Shown: positions 10,220-20,939, counted from the first letter of the stretch. The stretch: 64,000 nucleotides of DNA from Serratia ficaria (GCF_900187015.1 NZ_LT906479.1:2046001-2110000); one strand, 5' to 3'. Notes: generated by a model from the letters alone, not told the origin. Translations and numbers: made by a program.

Positions 10220-11173
10220 ATGTATACAAAGATTCTCGGTACGGGGAGTTATTTACCCGTACAAGTGCGCACCAATGCTGATCTTGAAAAAATGGTGGAT
10301 ACCTCCGACGAGTGGATCGTCACGCGTACCGGTATCCGTGAACGCCGCATCGCCGCCGCTGATGAAACCGTAGCGACGATGGGCTTCCATGCGGCTGAAA
10401 AAGCGCTGGAAATGGCGGGTGTGGCTAAAGAAGACGTCGGGCTGATCGTGGTGGCGACCACCACCTCGACTCACGCATTCCCGAGCGCCGCTTGCCAGGT
10501 GCAGCAGATGCTGGGCATCAAGGACTGCGCGGCGTTCGATCTGGCTGCGGCCTGCGCCGGTTTTACCTATGCGCTCAGCGTGGCCGATCAGTACGTGAAA
10601 AACGGCGCGGTGAAGCATGCGCTGGTGATCGGCGCGGACGTGCTGTCGCGCACCCTGGATCCGGAAGATCGCGGCACCATCATCCTGTTTGGTGACGGCG
10701 CGGGCGCGGTGCTGCTGGGCGCTTCGGAAGAGCCGGGCATCATGTCCACGCATCTGCACGCCGACGGCAGCTACGGCGGCCTGCTGACGCTGCCGTTCAA
10801 GGATCGTCAGGATCGGGACAAGCCGGCCTATGTCACCATGGCGGGCAACGAAGTCTTCAAGGTTGCGGTTACCGAACTGGCGCACATCGTTGATGAAACG
10901 CTGCAGGCCAACAACATGGAACGCAGCGCGCTGGACTGGCTGGTGCCGCATCAGGCCAACCTGCGCATTATCAGCGCAACGGCCAAAAAATTGGGCATGG
11001 GCATGGATAAAGTGGTGGTGACGCTCGATCGTCACGGCAACACCTCTGCCGCCTCTGTTCCTGCCGCGCTCGATGAAGCGGTGCGCGACGGGCGAATTCA
11101 GCGCGGCCATCTGGTGCTGCTGGAAGCCTTCGGCGGCGGCTTTACCTGGGGCTCGGCGCTGGTTCGTTTCTGA
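10220..11173 (+). CDS. fabH: 3-oxoacyl-ACP synthase III
   Basis: FabH condenses acetyl-CoA with malonyl-ACP to start type II fatty acid synthesis. The 317-residue protein carries the Cys-His-Asn active site: Cys in [10 protein letters not shown] (about residue 112), His in [10 protein letters not shown] (about 244) and Asn in [10 protein letters not shown] (about 274). The C-terminal [12 protein letters not shown] end is typical. It lies between plsX and fabD in the conserved cluster. Confidence 0.98.
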   Translation: MYTKILGTGSYLPVQVRTNADLEKMVDTSDEWIVTRTGIRERRIAAADETVATMGFHAAEKALEMAGVAKEDVGLIVVATTTSTHAFPSAACQVQQMLGIKDCAAFDLAAACAGFTYALSVADQYVKNGAVKHALVIGADVLSRTLDPEDRGTIILFGDGAGAVLLGASEEPGIMSTHLHADGSYGGLLTLPFKDRQDRDKPAYVTMAGNEVFKVAVTELAHIVDETLQANNMERSALDWLVPHQANLRIISATAKKLGMGMDKVVVTLDRHGNTSAASVPAALDEAVRDGRIQRGHLVLLEAFGGGFTWGSALVRF

Positions 11174-11190
11174 TTTGACAGGAAGAAAAA

Positions 11191-12120
11191 ATGACGCAAT
11201 TTGCTTTTGTATTCCCTGGTCAGGGGTCGCAGACCCTTGGCATGCTGGCCGAGCTGGCCGCACAGTTCCCGATCGTCGAAGAAACCTTCGGCGAAGCTTC
11301 CGCCGCCCTGGGTTACGACCTGTGGCAGCTGGTGCAGCAAGGCCCGGCGGAAGAGCTGAACAAAACCTGGCAGACGCAGCCGGCGTTGCTGGCCGCCTCG
11401 GTGGCGATCTTCCGCGTCTGGCAGCAGCAGGGCGGTAAAGCCCCGGCGCTGATGGCCGGCCATAGCCTGGGCGAATACTCGGCGCTGGTGTGCGCCGGCG
11501 TGCTGGACTTCAAGGCGGCGATCCGCCTGGTCGAACTGCGCGGCAAGTTGATGCAGGAAGCGGTGCCGGAAGGCACCGGCGCGATGTACGCCATTATCGG
11601 CCTGGACAACGCCGCCATCGCCAAGGCGTGCGAAGAGTCGGCTCAGGGGCAGGTGGTTTCTCCGGTCAACTTCAACTCGCCGGGCCAGGTCGTCATCGCC
11701 GGCAACAAAGAAGCGGTTGAGCGTGCAGGCGCCGCCTGTAAAGCCGCCGGCGCCAAACGTGCGCTGCCGCTGCCGGTGAGCGTGCCTTCGCACTGCGCGC
11801 TGATGAAGCCGGCCGCCGACAAGCTGGCCGTGGCGCTGCAGGACGTCGCCTTCAGCGCGCCGCAGGTGCCGGTGGTGAATAACGTCGACGTGCGCACCGA
11901 AACCGATCCTGAAGCGATCCGCAGCGCGCTGGTGCGCCAGCTGTACAGCCCGGTGCGCTGGACCGAGAGCGTAGAATTTATCGCAGCACAGGGAGTGACG
12001 TCGCTGCTGGAAGTTGGCCCGGGCAAGGTTCTGACCGGTCTGACTAAACGTATTGTTGACACCCTGACGGCGGCGGCGGTAAATGACGCTGCCAGCCTGT
12101 CTGCGGCGCTTGAACAATAA
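11191..12120 (+). CDS. fabD: Malonyl-CoA:ACP transacylase
   Basis: FabD transfers malonyl from CoA to ACP, supplying the extender unit. The 309-residue protein has the N-terminal FPGQGSQ motif, the nucleophile serine in GHSLGEYS (about residue 92) and the partner histidine in VPSHCALM (about 201). It has an AGGAAG ribosome site and is followed 11 bases later by fabG. Confidence 0.98.
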   Translation: MTQFAFVFPGQGSQTLGMLAELAAQFPIVEETFGEASAALGYDLWQLVQQGPAEELNKTWQTQPALLAASVAIFRVWQQQGGKAPALMAGHSLGEYSALVCAGVLDFKAAIRLVELRGKLMQEAVPEGTGAMYAIIGLDNAAIAKACEESAQGQVVSPVNFNSPGQVVIAGNKEAVERAGAACKAAGAKRALPLPVSVPSHCALMKPAADKLAVALQDVAFSAPQVPVVNNVDVRTETDPEAIRSALVRQLYSPVRWTESVEFIAAQGVTSLLEVGPGKVLTGLTKRIVDTLTAAAVNDAASLSAALEQ

Positions 12121-12131
12121 AGAGGAAAATG

Positions 12132-12866
12132 ATGAGCTTCGAAGGTAAAGTTGTTCTGGTCACCGGCGCCAGCCGCGGGATTGGCCGGGCTATTGCAGAA
12201 ACGTTTGTGGCACGCGGCGCCAAAGTGATCGGTACCGCGACCAGCGAGAGCGGCGCTGAGGCTATCAGCAGCTACCTGGGCGCAAACGGCAAAGGGTTTA
12301 TGTTGAACGTTGTCGATGCGCAATCTATCGACAGCGTGCTGGCATCTATTCGTGCTGAATTTGGCGAAATCGACATTTTAGTGAATAATGCCGGTATTAC
12401 GCGTGATAACCTGCTGATGCGTATGAAGGACGATGAGTGGCAGGATATCCTGGACACCAACCTGACTTCCGTATTCCGTCTGTCAAAAGCGGTAATGCGC
12501 GCTATGATGAAAAAGCGGTTTGGCCGTATCATCACCATCGGTTCCGTTGTCGGCACCATGGGTAACGCAGGGCAGGCTAACTACGCGGCGGCTAAAGCCG
12601 GTCTGATTGGTTTTAGCAAGTCTTTGGCACGTGAAGTCGCTTCGCGTGGCATTACGGTCAACGTCGTGGCACCTGGCTTTATTGAGACGGACATGACACG
12701 GGCGTTGACAGATGATCAACGTGCAGGCATTTTGTCATCAGTTCCAGCCAACCGGCTGGGCGATGCTAAAGAAATCGCCAGCGCTGTTGCATTTTTAGCC
12801 TCTGATGAGGCTGGCTACATCACCGGTGAAACGTTACATGTCAATGGCGGCATGTACATGATTTAA
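12132..12866 (+). CDS. fabG: 3-oxoacyl-ACP reductase
   Basis: FabG is the NADPH-dependent reductase of the elongation cycle. The 244-residue SDR protein shows the TGASRGIG cofactor motif, NNAG, the catalytic Ser in IGSVVG, Tyr and Lys in YAAAKAG (about 151 and 155) and the C-terminal GGMYM. Two ATGs lie in tandem; the second was chosen because the AGAGG site is 6 bases from it but only 3 from the first, and it gives the E. coli length. Confidence 0.97.
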   Translation: MSFEGKVVLVTGASRGIGRAIAETFVARGAKVIGTATSESGAEAISSYLGANGKGFMLNVVDAQSIDSVLASIRAEFGEIDILVNNAGITRDNLLMRMKDDEWQDILDTNLTSVFRLSKAVMRAMMKKRFGRIITIGSVVGTMGNAGQANYAAAKAGLIGFSKSLAREVASRGITVNVVAPGFIETDMTRALTDDQRAGILSSVPANRLGDAKEIASAVAFLASDEAGYITGETLHVNGGMYMI

Positions 12867-13020
12867 AAAATGCGAAAACTATTTGCGTTATTTGGGGTAA
12901 AAACCGCAAAATAGCGTAAAATCGTGGTTTGACCAGCCGGGATTTAGTTGCATCTTTTTCAACATTTTATACACTACGAAAACCATCGCGAAAGCGAGTT
13001 TTGATAGGAAATTTAAGAGT

Positions 13021-13257
13021 ATGAGCACTATCGAAGAACGCGTTAAGAAAATCATTGTTGAGCAACTGGGTGTTAAACAGGAAGAAGTTTTAAATAACGC
13101 TTCTTTCGTTGAAGATCTGGGCGCTGATTCTCTTGACACCGTTGAGCTGGTAATGGCACTGGAAGAAGAATTCGACACTGAGATTCCAGACGAAGAAGCT
13201 GAGAAGATCACTACTGTTCAGGCAGCTATTGATTTCATCAACGCTAGCCAGCAGTAA
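13021..13257 (+). CDS. acpP: Acyl carrier protein
   Basis: AcpP carries growing acyl chains on a phosphopantetheine arm. The 78-residue acidic protein contains the [10 protein letters not shown] motif with the modified serine at residue 37 and is nearly identical to E. coli AcpP. It has a 154-base upstream gap from fabG, room for its own strong promoter, and is followed by a strong terminator before fabF. Codon use is more biased toward highly expressed codons than its neighbours. Confidence 0.99.
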   Translation: MSTIEERVKKIIVEQLGVKQEEVLNNASFVEDLGADSLDTVELVMALEEEFDTEIPDEEAEKITTVQAAIDFINASQQ

Positions 13258-13268
13258 GAGAACATATC

Positions 13269-13299
13269 TAGGCGGTCACTCGACCGCCTAAGTTTTTTC
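13269..13299 (+). terminator. Terminator after acpP
   Basis: A perfect 9-bp stem, TAGGCGGTC / GACCGCCTA, with a 4-base loop is followed by AAG and a TTTTTT run, 12 bases after the acpP stop codon. It likely sets the high acpP to fabF transcript ratio. Confidence 0.9.
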
Positions 13300-13339
13300 T
13301 ATCCCTAGTGTCATATTTTTCCCTCCTTGGAGGACAAAC

Positions 13340-14581
13340 GTGTCTAAGCGTCGAGTAGTTGTGACCGGACTGGGCATGTTGTCTCCTGTCGGCAATACGG
13401 TAGAGTCCACATGGAACGCTCTTCTTGCCGGTCAGAGTGGCATCAGCCTGATCGACCATTTCGATACCACTGCCTATGCGACCAAGTTTGCTGGCCTGGT
13501 AAAGAACTTTGATTCAGAGGATTTCATCTCGCGCAAAGATGCGCGCAAGATGGACGCCTTTATCCAGTACGGTATCGCTGCCGGCATGCAAGCCATGCAG
13601 GATGCGGGGCTGGACATCACCGAGGCTAACGCCAGCCGCATTGGGGCCGCTATCGGTTCCGGCATTGGCGGCCTGGGTTTGATCGAAGAAAACCACAGTT
13701 CACTGGTTAACGGTGGCCCACGGAAAATCAGTCCGTTCTTCGTGCCATCCACCATCGTGAACATGATTGCAGGCCACCTGACAATCATGTACGGCATGCG
13801 TGGCCCAAGCATCTCCATCGCCACCGCCTGTACCTCAGGTGTGCATAACATCGGCCATGCGGCGCGCATCATTGCTTACAATGACGCAGACGTGATGCTG
13901 GCCGGCGGGGCAGAGAAAGCCAGCACCCCATTGGGCGTCGGCGGCTTCGGCGCAGCGCGCGCGCTGTCTACCCGCAATGAAAACCCGCAGGCGGCCAGCC
14001 GCCCCTGGGACAAAGACCGCGACGGCTTCGTGCTGGGCGACGGCGCCGGCATGATGGTGCTGGAAGAGTACGAGCACGCCAAGAAACGCGGCGCGAAGAT
14101 CTACGCCGAAGTGGTCGGTTTTGGTATGAGCAGCGATGCCTACCACATGACCTCACCGCCGGAAAACGGCGCAGGCGCTGCGCTGGCGATGGAAAATGCG
14201 CTGCTTGACGCTGGTGTGACCACGTCACAAATAGGCTACATCAACGCGCACGGCACCTCTACGCCGGCCGGTGACCAGGCCGAGGCGCAGGCGGTGAAAT
14301 CGGTATTCGGCAGCGATGCGCAACGCGTGATGGTCAGTTCGACCAAATCGATGACCGGCCACCTGTTGGGTGCGGCGGGCGCGATTGAATCGATCTTCAC
14401 CGTGCTGGCGCTGCGCGATCAGGCGGTACCGCCGACCATCAACCTGGATAACCCGGATGAAGGTTGCGATTTGGACTTCGTTCCGCATGAAGCGCGCCAG
14501 GTGAGTGATTTGCAGTACACGCTGTGTAACTCCTTCGGTTTCGGCGGCACCAACGGTTCCCTGATCTTCCGCAGAGTGTAA
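13340..14581 (+). CDS. fabF: 3-oxoacyl-ACP synthase II
   Basis: FabF elongates acyl-ACP and controls temperature-dependent cis-vaccenate formation. The 413-residue protein has the Cys-His-His triad: Cys in ATACTSGVH (about 163), His in [11 protein letters not shown] (about 303) and His in [10 protein letters not shown] (about 340). The start is GTG behind a strong TTGGAGGA ribosome site, and the [13 protein letters not shown] start agrees with E. coli FabF. It is followed by a terminator and then pabC. Confidence 0.98.
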   Translation: MSKRRVVVTGLGMLSPVGNTVESTWNALLAGQSGISLIDHFDTTAYATKFAGLVKNFDSEDFISRKDARKMDAFIQYGIAAGMQAMQDAGLDITEANASRIGAAIGSGIGGLGLIEENHSSLVNGGPRKISPFFVPSTIVNMIAGHLTIMYGMRGPSISIATACTSGVHNIGHAARIIAYNDADVMLAGGAEKASTPLGVGGFGAARALSTRNENPQAASRPWDKDRDGFVLGDGAGMMVLEEYEHAKKRGAKIYAEVVGFGMSSDAYHMTSPPENGAGAALAMENALLDAGVTTSQIGYINAHGTSTPAGDQAEAQAVKSVFGSDAQRVMVSSTKSMTGHLLGAAGAIESIFTVLALRDQAVPPTINLDNPDEGCDLDFVPHEARQVSDLQYTLCNSFGFGGTNGSLIFRRV

Positions 14582-14602
14582 TAACCTCTGTGCAGGTCGG
14601 CA

Positions 14603-14634
14603 GAAAAGCCCGGTTTTTAACCGGGCTTTTTTTA
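14603..14634 (+). terminator. Terminator after fabF
   Basis: An AGCCCGGTT / AACCGGGCT stem is followed by a run of seven or more T, starting about 20 bases after the fabF stop. It ends the fatty acid transcript before pabC. Confidence 0.92.
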
Positions 14635-14880
14635 TGCCCGAATTTTTTCCGCCGCCGCAGATTTAGCACTTTTTTGCTCGAAAATTAATGCGATAGGCTT
14701 TACTGACGCCATGCGCTCCGGCGCAAAGTCGGAGCAAACCTAAGGTGATGCGAGCGGGCGAGAGGCTATGTTAAGCGGAAAACGTGCGCTGAATGCGCGT
14801 TCCATTTGGGATACCATGCGTTTTGTGCGTTCAGGCGCCTGTCGATAACGGCGCAGCCACGATGATATTGCGGAGGAGCT

Positions 14881-15678
14881 ATGTACTGGATTAACGGGCA
14901 GCGACACGCCGCCCTGGCGCCGAGCGACCGAGGTTTGCAGTTTGGCGACGGCTGCTTTACTACCGCCCGGGTTCGGGACGGCAAGGTCGACCTGTTGCCC
15001 TGGCACATCGAACGTATGCAGCAGGCGGCGCAGCGGCTGATGCTGCCCGCCACCGACTGGGCGGCCTTCGAAGCGGAGATGGCGCAGGCGGCAGAATCTA
15101 TCCCGCTGGGCGTGGTCAAAGCGATACTGACGCGCGGCAGCGGTGGGCGCGGCTACAGCCCGGCGGGGTGCGAAAACCCCACGCGCATCGTCGCGCGCAG
15201 CGGCTATCCCGCGCACTACCTGCAGTGGCGCGAGCAGGGCATCAGCCTGGCGCTCAGCCCGGTGCCGCTGGCGCGCAATCCGCTGCTGGCGGGCCTGAAG
15301 CACCTTAACCGGCTGGAGCAGGTGCTGATCCGCGCGCATCTTGACCAGACGGCCGCCGACGAGGCGCTGGTGCTTGACACTGCCGGTATGCTGGTGGAAT
15401 GCTGTGCGGCTAATTTGTTCTGGCGCAAGGGGAAAGCGGTGTTTACGCCGGACCTGAGTCAGGCGGGCGTCGCCGGGTTGATGCGGCGGCGGGTGATCGC
15501 GCTGTTGGCGGGCACCGAATACCGCCTGCACTGCGTCAGTGAGCCGCTGGATACGCTGGCCGACGCCGATGAAGTGCTGGTAAGCAATGCGTTGATGCCG
15601 TTGCTGCCGGTAAATATTGCGCAATCATGGCGTTATCATTCGCGGCAACTGTATGATTTTTTACGTCCACACTGTTAA
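14881..15678 (+). CDS. pabC: Aminodeoxychorismate lyase
   Basis: PabC releases pyruvate from 4-amino-4-deoxychorismate to give p-aminobenzoate for folate synthesis. The 265-residue fold-type IV PLP protein starts MYWINGQ, has the GLQFGDGCFTTARV segment, the PLP-binding lysine in GLKHLNRLEQ (about residue 140) and the LVLDTAGMLVECCAANLFW region. A GGAGG site precedes the start. It is 13 bases upstream of mltG, as in E. coli. Confidence 0.95.
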   Translation: MYWINGQRHAALAPSDRGLQFGDGCFTTARVRDGKVDLLPWHIERMQQAAQRLMLPATDWAAFEAEMAQAAESIPLGVVKAILTRGSGGRGYSPAGCENPTRIVARSGYPAHYLQWREQGISLALSPVPLARNPLLAGLKHLNRLEQVLIRAHLDQTAADEALVLDTAGMLVECCAANLFWRKGKAVFTPDLSQAGVAGLMRRRVIALLAGTEYRLHCVSEPLDTLADADEVLVSNALMPLLPVNIAQSWRYHSRQLYDFLRPHC

Positions 15679-15691
15679 CCATGGCTGATTG

Positions 15692-16717
15692 ATGAAGAAA
15701 AGAAAGCTGAAGATCCTGTCCCTTATTGTTGTTCTGGCATTGGCCCTGCTGTTCTGGGGTTACCAGAAGGTCGAACGCTTTGCCGATACGCCGTTGGCCA
15801 TTCAGCAGGAAGCGATATTCAAACTGCCGGCCGGGACCGGGCGCGTGGCGCTGGAAGGCTTGCTGGTGCGCGACAAACTGATCCGCAACGGCAAATGGTT
15901 CCCATGGCTGCTGCGGGTGGAGCCGGAGCTGGCGGAATTCAAGGCCGGCACCTACCGCTTTACGCCGGGCATGACGGTGCGGCAAATGCTGAAGCTGCTG
16001 GCCAGCGGCAAAGAGGCGCAATTCAGCGCGCGCTTTATCGAAGGTTCGCGGCTGCGCGACTGGCTGCAGGTGCTGCAGCAGTCCAAATACCTGAAACACA
16101 CCCTGGCGGGCAAGAGCGAAGCGGAAATCGCCGCTGCGCTGGGCATGCCTGAAGGCGGCCACCCGGAAGGGCGGCTGTATCCGGATACCTACCTGTATAC
16201 CGCCGGCATGAGCGATATCGCCTTGCTGAAGCGCGCGCATCTGCGCATGGAAAAAGCGCTGCAGGCCGCCTGGGATGAGCGCGACACCCGCCTGCCGTAT
16301 AAAACGCCGGAAGATCTGCTGACCATGGCCTCGATCGTCGAGAAGGAAACCGCGGTGCCGGAAGAGCGCAGCAAGGTGGCCTCGGTGTTCATCAACCGGC
16401 TGCGTATCGGCATGCGTTTGCAGACCGATCCGACGGTGATTTACGGCATGGGCGACGGCTATACTGGCAACATCACCCGCAAGGATCTGGAAACCGCCAC
16501 GCCGTATAACACCTATGTGATCGCCGGCCTGCCACCAACGCCGATCGCCATGCCGGGCGAGGCCTCGCTGAAAGCCGCCGCCAACCCGGCCAAGACGCCT
16601 TACCTCTATTTCGTCGCCGACGGTAAGGGCGGGCATACCTTCACCACCAACCTGGCGAGCCATAACCAGGCGGTGCGCGTTTATCGTCAGGCGCTAAAGG
16701 AAAAGAATGAAAAGTAA
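15692..16717 (+). CDS. mltG: Endolytic murein transglycosylase
   Basis: MltG cuts nascent peptidoglycan strands and is thought to set glycan length. The 341-residue protein has a cytoplasmic MKKRK start, one transmembrane helix (about residues 7-23), a LysM-like subdomain and the YceG catalytic domain with the Glu in [10 protein letters not shown] and the [10 protein letters not shown] motif. An ATG was chosen over a TTG just upstream because it gives the usual length. It overlaps tmk by 11 bases, indicating translational coupling. Confidence 0.96.
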   Translation: MKKRKLKILSLIVVLALALLFWGYQKVERFADTPLAIQQEAIFKLPAGTGRVALEGLLVRDKLIRNGKWFPWLLRVEPELAEFKAGTYRFTPGMTVRQMLKLLASGKEAQFSARFIEGSRLRDWLQVLQQSKYLKHTLAGKSEAEIAAALGMPEGGHPEGRLYPDTYLYTAGMSDIALLKRAHLRMEKALQAAWDERDTRLPYKTPEDLLTMASIVEKETAVPEERSKVASVFINRLRIGMRLQTDPTVIYGMGDGYTGNITRKDLETATPYNTYVIAGLPPTPIAMPGEASLKAAANPAKTPYLYFVADGKGGHTFTTNLASHNQAVRVYRQALKEKNEK

Positions 16718-17345
16718 ATTCGTGGTTATCGAAGGACTGGAAGGCGCGGGCAAGACCACCGCGCGCGACACCGTAGTTAACGTGCTGCGCGAACACGGCG
16801 TCGACGATATCGTTTTCACCCGCGAGCCGGGCGGCACGCCGCTGGCGGAAAAGCTGCGCGATCTGTTCAAGCGCGGCATCGAGGGCGAGCTGCCGACCAT
16901 CAAGGCTGAAGTGCTGATGCTGTACGCCGCTCGCGTGCAGCTGGTGGAAACCGTCATCAAGCCGGCGCTGGAGCGCGGCGCCTGGGTGGTCGGCGATCGT
17001 CACGATCTGTCTTCGCAGGCTTACCAGGGCGGCGGGCGCGGTGTGGATCCGCAGCTGATGGCCTCGCTGCGCGATACCGTGCTGGGGGCGTTCCGCCCGG
17101 ATCTGACCCTTTACCTGGATCTGCCGCCGAAAGTCGGCCTGCAGCGCGCCCGCGCCCGCGGCGAGCTGGACCGCATCGAACAAGAGGCGCTGCCGTTCTT
17201 CGAACGTACCCGCGCGCGCTATCTGGAATTGGCGGCGCAGGATGAGACGATCGTCACCGTCGATGCCTCGCAGCCGCTGGAGCAGGTTACCGCCGCCATC
17301 CGTACCAGCGTCAACCGCTGGCTGCGGCGGCAGGAAGGCGCGTAA
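16707..17345 (+). CDS. tmk: Thymidylate kinase
   Basis: Tmk phosphorylates dTMP to dTDP. The 212-residue protein has the P-loop GLEGAGKTT near the N-terminus, the TREPGG motif, [11 protein letters not shown] and the arginine-rich LID segment [10 protein letters not shown], typical of the enterobacterial enzyme. Its stop codon overlaps the holB start (TAATG), which couples the two genes. Confidence 0.97.
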   Translation: MKSKFVVIEGLEGAGKTTARDTVVNVLREHGVDDIVFTREPGGTPLAEKLRDLFKRGIEGELPTIKAEVLMLYAARVQLVETVIKPALERGAWVVGDRHDLSSQAYQGGGRGVDPQLMASLRDTVLGAFRPDLTLYLDLPPKVGLQRARARGELDRIEQEALPFFERTRARYLELAAQDETIVTVDASQPLEQVTAAIRTSVNRWLRRQEGA

Positions 17346-18352
17346 TGAACTGGTATCCGTGGTTGAACGCGCCTTACCGCCAGTTGGTCGGCCAGTACGC
17401 CACCGGCCGCGGTCACCATGCGCTGTTGCTGCATGCGGCGGCGGGCAACGGCGACGATGCGCTGGCCTATGGCCTGAGCCGCTGGCTGATCTGCCAGCGG
17501 CGCAACGGTGAGAAGAGCTGCGGCGAATGCCACAGCTGCCGGCTGATGCTGGCGGGCAACCATCCGGATTACCACGTGCTGGCGCCGGAAAAAGGCAAAA
17601 GCAGCCTGGGGATTGAGCCTATCCGCCAGGTAATCGAAAAGCTTTATTCCCATGCGCAGCAGGGCGGCGCCAAGGTGATCTGGCTGGCGCAGGCGGAGCA
17701 ACTGACCGAGGCGGCGGCCAATGCGCTGCTGAAGACGCTGGAAGAGCCGCCGGAGAAAACCTACTTCCTGTTGGGCTGCCGCGAACCCTCGCGCCTGCTG
17801 GCGACGCTGCGCAGCCGCTGTCTGTACTGGCATTTGGCCAGCCCGGACGAGCAGCTGGGCCTGCAATGGCTGAACCGCCAAACGCCGGGCAACCCGGTCG
17901 ATCATCTTACCGCGCTGCGCCTGCACGACGGTGCGCCGATCGCCGCCGAACGCTTGCTGCAGCCGGAACGCTGGCAGCAGCGCAACGCCCTGTGCGCCGC
18001 GCTGAGCGCCGCATTGCCTCAGCATGACATGTTGTCGCTGCTGCCGGTGTTGAACCACGAGGAGGTCGCCGAGCGGCTACACTGGTTATGCGCATTGCTG
18101 GTGGACGCCATGAAGTGGCAGCAGGGCGCGCAGGGCTACGCGCTCAATCAGGATCAGCAGCCGCTGGTGCATCAGTTGGCCAGCCGGCTGAGCAGCGCCT
18201 CGCTGCAGCAAATCGTGCAGCAGTGGTTGACCTGCCGCCACCGGTTGCTCAGCGTGGTCGGCGTTAACCGCGAGCTGCTGCTGACCGAACAATTACTGGG
18301 CTGGGAGCAGATGCTTGGCGCTGCCGGCCCTGTCCAACCCCATTCGCTGTAA
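17345..18352 (+). CDS. holB: DNA polymerase III delta' subunit
   Basis: HolB is the delta' stator of the clamp loader. The 335-residue protein shows the zinc module cysteines at residues 50, 59, 62 and 65, the SRC sensor motif in LRSRCLYWHL and a degenerate, non-hydrolysing P-loop (AAGNGDDAL). Its position between tmk and ycfH is conserved. Another polymerase III accessory gene, holE, occurs elsewhere in the window. Confidence 0.96.
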   Translation: MNWYPWLNAPYRQLVGQYATGRGHHALLLHAAAGNGDDALAYGLSRWLICQRRNGEKSCGECHSCRLMLAGNHPDYHVLAPEKGKSSLGIEPIRQVIEKLYSHAQQGGAKVIWLAQAEQLTEAAANALLKTLEEPPEKTYFLLGCREPSRLLATLRSRCLYWHLASPDEQLGLQWLNRQTPGNPVDHLTALRLHDGAPIAAERLLQPERWQQRNALCAALSAALPQHDMLSLLPVLNHEEVAERLHWLCALLVDAMKWQQGAQGYALNQDQQPLVHQLASRLSSASLQQIVQQWLTCRHRLLSVVGVNRELLLTEQLLGWEQMLGAAGPVQPHSL

Positions 18353-18370
18353 GTTAAAGAGTTAAAAATT

Positions 18371-19147
18371 ATGTTGTTAGTCGATTCTCACTGCCATCTT
18401 GACGGCCTGGATTACCAAACTCTGCATCAAAACGTCGACGATGCGCTGGCCAAGGCCAAAGCGCGCGACGTGGGCTACGTGCTGGCGGTCGCCACGACGC
18501 TGCCGGGCTATCAGGCCATGACCCAGCTGATTGGCGCGCGTGACGACGTGGCCTTTTCCTGCGGCGTACACCCGCTGAACATCGAAGACGGCTACGATTA
18601 CGCCGAGCTGCGTCGCCTGGCGGCGGAGGAGCGGGTGGTGGCGCTGGGCGAGACCGGGCTGGATTACTTCTATCAGAAAGACAATCTCGAGCTGCAGCAG
18701 GCGTCGTTCCGCGAACATATCCGCATCGGCCGTGAGCTGAACAAACCGGTGATCGTGCACACTCGCGATGCGCGTGAAGATACGCTGGCGATCCTGCGCG
18801 AAGAGAACGCACAGGACTGCGGCGGCGTGTTGCACTGCTTTACCGAAGACCGGGCTACCGCCGAGGCGCTGCTGGACTTGGGCTTTTACATTTCGTTCAG
18901 CGGCATCCTGACCTTCCGCAACGCCGAACAGCTGCGCGAGGTGGCGCGCTATGTGCCGCTGGATCGCATTCTGGTGGAAACCGACTCGCCGTACCTGGCG
19001 CCGGTGCCGCACCGCGGCAAAGAAAACCAACCCGCCTATGTGCGCGATGTGGCTGAATACATGGCGGTATTGAAGGGCGTCAGCCTGGAAAGCCTGGCCG
19101 AAGCCACCACCGCCAACTTTTCACGCTTATTTCACATTGAACTTTGA
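18371..19147 (+). CDS. ycfH: TatD-family metal-dependent hydrolase YcfH
   Basis: YcfH belongs to the TatD metallo-hydrolase family, whose tested members act as DNases or phosphodiesterases; its own substrate is uncertain. The 258-residue protein carries the metal-binding HCH (residues 7-9), GETGLDYF, VIVHTRDA, LHCFTED and ETDSPYLAPVPHRGKEN motifs. It is slightly shorter at the C-terminus than E. coli YcfH. It follows holB, then ptsG after a long leader region. Confidence 0.94.
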   Translation: MLLVDSHCHLDGLDYQTLHQNVDDALAKAKARDVGYVLAVATTLPGYQAMTQLIGARDDVAFSCGVHPLNIEDGYDYAELRRLAAEERVVALGETGLDYFYQKDNLELQQASFREHIRIGRELNKPVIVHTRDAREDTLAILREENAQDCGGVLHCFTEDRATAEALLDLGFYISFSGILTFRNAEQLREVARYVPLDRILVETDSPYLAPVPHRGKENQPAYVRDVAEYMAVLKGVSLESLAEATTANFSRLFHIEL

Positions 19148-19322
19148 TCTTTGGCCTAGGCTATAGCTGGGGTCACGATCGGCTGAATTTTTTTTAAGCT
19201 CGTAATTAATCGATGAAACGGGTAATGTTCCCAGCCGTTTTCGGACGGCTGGCGAGCGTTTTTCCGTCTGTTTTGTCAAAAAACAGCCGATTCAAGAAAA
19301 ATTGCCGCCTTTGTTCATTGAA

Positions 19323-19340
19323 ACGTGATTGCCATCAAAC
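19323..19340 (+). promoter_or_regulatory. Candidate CRP site of ptsG
   Basis: ACGTGATTGCCATCAAAC fits the TGTGA-N6-TCACA pattern with three mismatches and sits where E. coli ptsG has its main CRP site, upstream of the conserved Mlc operator. Confidence 0.65.
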
Positions 19341-19354
19341 ATTGTGCAGGGCAT

Positions 19355-19380
19355 TTATTTTACTCTGCGTAATAAATTCA
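19355..19380 (+). promoter_or_regulatory. Candidate Mlc operator of ptsG
   Basis: TTATTTTACTCTGCGTAATA followed by AATTCA differs by only a few bases from the recalled E. coli ptsG Mlc operator. Mlc represses ptsG until it is sequestered by dephosphorylated EIICB(Glc). Confidence 0.7.
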
Positions 19381-19465
19381 AGGGGTGCTCAGACGCCCTG
19401 AATTGCAGGGGTTTTTCTCCCCCCCTTGCAACGCGAACAATCGCGAGAAGTAGCAAAGCATTATT

Positions 19466-19488
19466 ACTCAGGAGCACACTCAACTATG
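19466..19488 (+). promoter_or_regulatory. Candidate SgrS pairing site on ptsG mRNA
   Basis: The segment ACTCAGGAGCACACTCAA around the ribosome site keeps most of the E. coli ptsG bases that pair with the small RNA SgrS under glucose-phosphate stress. SgrS itself is not in this window, so this is inference. Confidence 0.5.
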
Positions 19489-20919
19489 TTCAAGAACGCA
19501 TTTGCAAACCTGCAAAAAGTAGGTAAATCGCTAATGCTGCCGGTTTCCGTACTGCCTATCGCAGGTATCCTGCTGGGCGTCGGTTCCGCCAACTTTAGCT
19601 GGCTACCTGCGGTAGTCTCCCACGTGATGGCGGAAGCGGGCGGGTCTGTTTTCGCCAACATGCCGTTAATTTTCGCTATCGGCGTCGCCCTGGGCTTCAC
19701 CAATAACGACGGCGTTTCCGCGCTGGCGGCGGTGGTGGCGTACGGCATCATGGTGAAAACCATGGCGGTGGTAGCGCCGCTGGTGCTGCATCTGCCTGCC
19801 GAAGAGATTGCGGCCAAACACCTGGCGGATACCGGCGTGCTCGGGGGGATTATCTCCGGCGCCATCGCCGCCTACATGTTCAACCGCTTCTTCCGCATTC
19901 AGCTGCCGGAATATCTGGGCTTCTTTGCCGGTAAGCGTTTTGTGCCGATTATCTCCGGCCTGGCGGCGATCGTTCTGGGCGTAGTGCTGTCCTTCATCTG
20001 GCCGCCAATCGGTACGGCGATCCAGACCTTCTCCCAGTGGGCGGCTTATCAGAACCCGGTAGTGGCCTTCGGCATCTACGGCGTGGTTGAGCGTGCGCTG
20101 GTGCCATTCGGTCTGCACCACATCTGGAACGTGCCGTTCCAAATGCAGATCGGCGAGTTCACCAATGCGGCGGGCCAGGTGTTCCACGGCGATATCCCGC
20201 GTTACATGGCGGGCGACCCGACCGCGGGCAAACTGTCCGGCGGCTTCCTGTTCAAAATGTACGGCCTGCCGGCTGCGGCTATCGCCATCTGGCATTCGGC
20301 CAAGCCGGAAAACCGCGCTAAAGTCGGCGGCATCATGATCTCCGCGGCGCTGACCTCGTTCCTGACCGGCATCACCGAACCGATCGAGTTCTCGTTCATG
20401 TTCGTTGCGCCGATCCTGTATGCGATCCACGCCATCCTGGCCGGCCTGGCGTTCCCAATCTGCATCCTGTTGGGCATGCGTGACGGCACCAGCTTCTCGC
20501 ATGGTCTGATCGACTTTATCGTCCTGAGCGGCAACAGCAGCAAAATCTGGCTGTTCCCAATCGTCGGTATCATCTACGGTCTGGTGTACTACACCATCTT
20601 CCGCGTGCTGATCGCCAAGCTGGACCTGAAGACCCCAGGCCGCGAAGACACCGCTTCCGAGCAGGTGGCGCAGGGCGGTTCCGAAATGTCTGCGGCGCTG
20701 GTGCAGGCGTTCGGCGGTAAGGACAACATCACCAACCTGGATGCCTGCATCACCCGTCTGCGCGTCAGCGTGGCCGACGTATCCAAGGTTGACCAGGCTG
20801 GCCTGAAGAAACTGGGCGCAGCCGGCGTTGTCGTGGCGGGCTCTGGCGTTCAGGCCATCTTCGGCACCAAATCCGATAACCTGAAAACCGATATGGACGA
20901 ATACATCCGTAATCATTGA
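19486..20919 (+). CDS. ptsG: Glucose-specific PTS enzyme IICB
   Basis: PtsG transports and phosphorylates glucose. The 477-residue protein, the same length as E. coli PtsG, has an amphipathic start [19 protein letters not shown], a multi-span IIC domain (about residues 15-385, with [10 protein letters not shown] and [11 protein letters not shown]), a linker, and a IIB domain with the phosphorylated Cys in [11 protein letters not shown] (about 421). The start was placed at the ATG behind the CAGGAG site rather than the upstream in-frame ATG. It is a single-gene transcript with a strong terminator. Confidence 0.98.
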   Translation: MFKNAFANLQKVGKSLMLPVSVLPIAGILLGVGSANFSWLPAVVSHVMAEAGGSVFANMPLIFAIGVALGFTNNDGVSALAAVVAYGIMVKTMAVVAPLVLHLPAEEIAAKHLADTGVLGGIISGAIAAYMFNRFFRIQLPEYLGFFAGKRFVPIISGLAAIVLGVVLSFIWPPIGTAIQTFSQWAAYQNPVVAFGIYGVVERALVPFGLHHIWNVPFQMQIGEFTNAAGQVFHGDIPRYMAGDPTAGKLSGGFLFKMYGLPAAAIAIWHSAKPENRAKVGGIMISAALTSFLTGITEPIEFSFMFVAPILYAIHAILAGLAFPICILLGMRDGTSFSHGLIDFIVLSGNSSKIWLFPIVGIIYGLVYYTIFRVLIAKLDLKTPGREDTASEQVAQGGSEMSAALVQAFGGKDNITNLDACITRLRVSVADVSKVDQAGLKKLGAAGVVVAGSGVQAIFGTKSDNLKTDMDEYIRNH

Positions 20920-20939
20920 TTCAGGCAGGGGAGTGACGA

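Larger units (their letters stand above)
19148..19485 (+). promoter_or_regulatory. ptsG promoter and leader region
   Basis: This 338-base stretch holds no gene. It contains the ptsG promoter with candidate CRP and Mlc sites (listed separately) and a leader with a hairpin-prone segment near AGGGGTGCTCAGACGCCCT, which keeps the arrangement recalled for the E. coli ptsG leader. The ribosome site CAGGAG lies at about 19470. Confidence 0.8.
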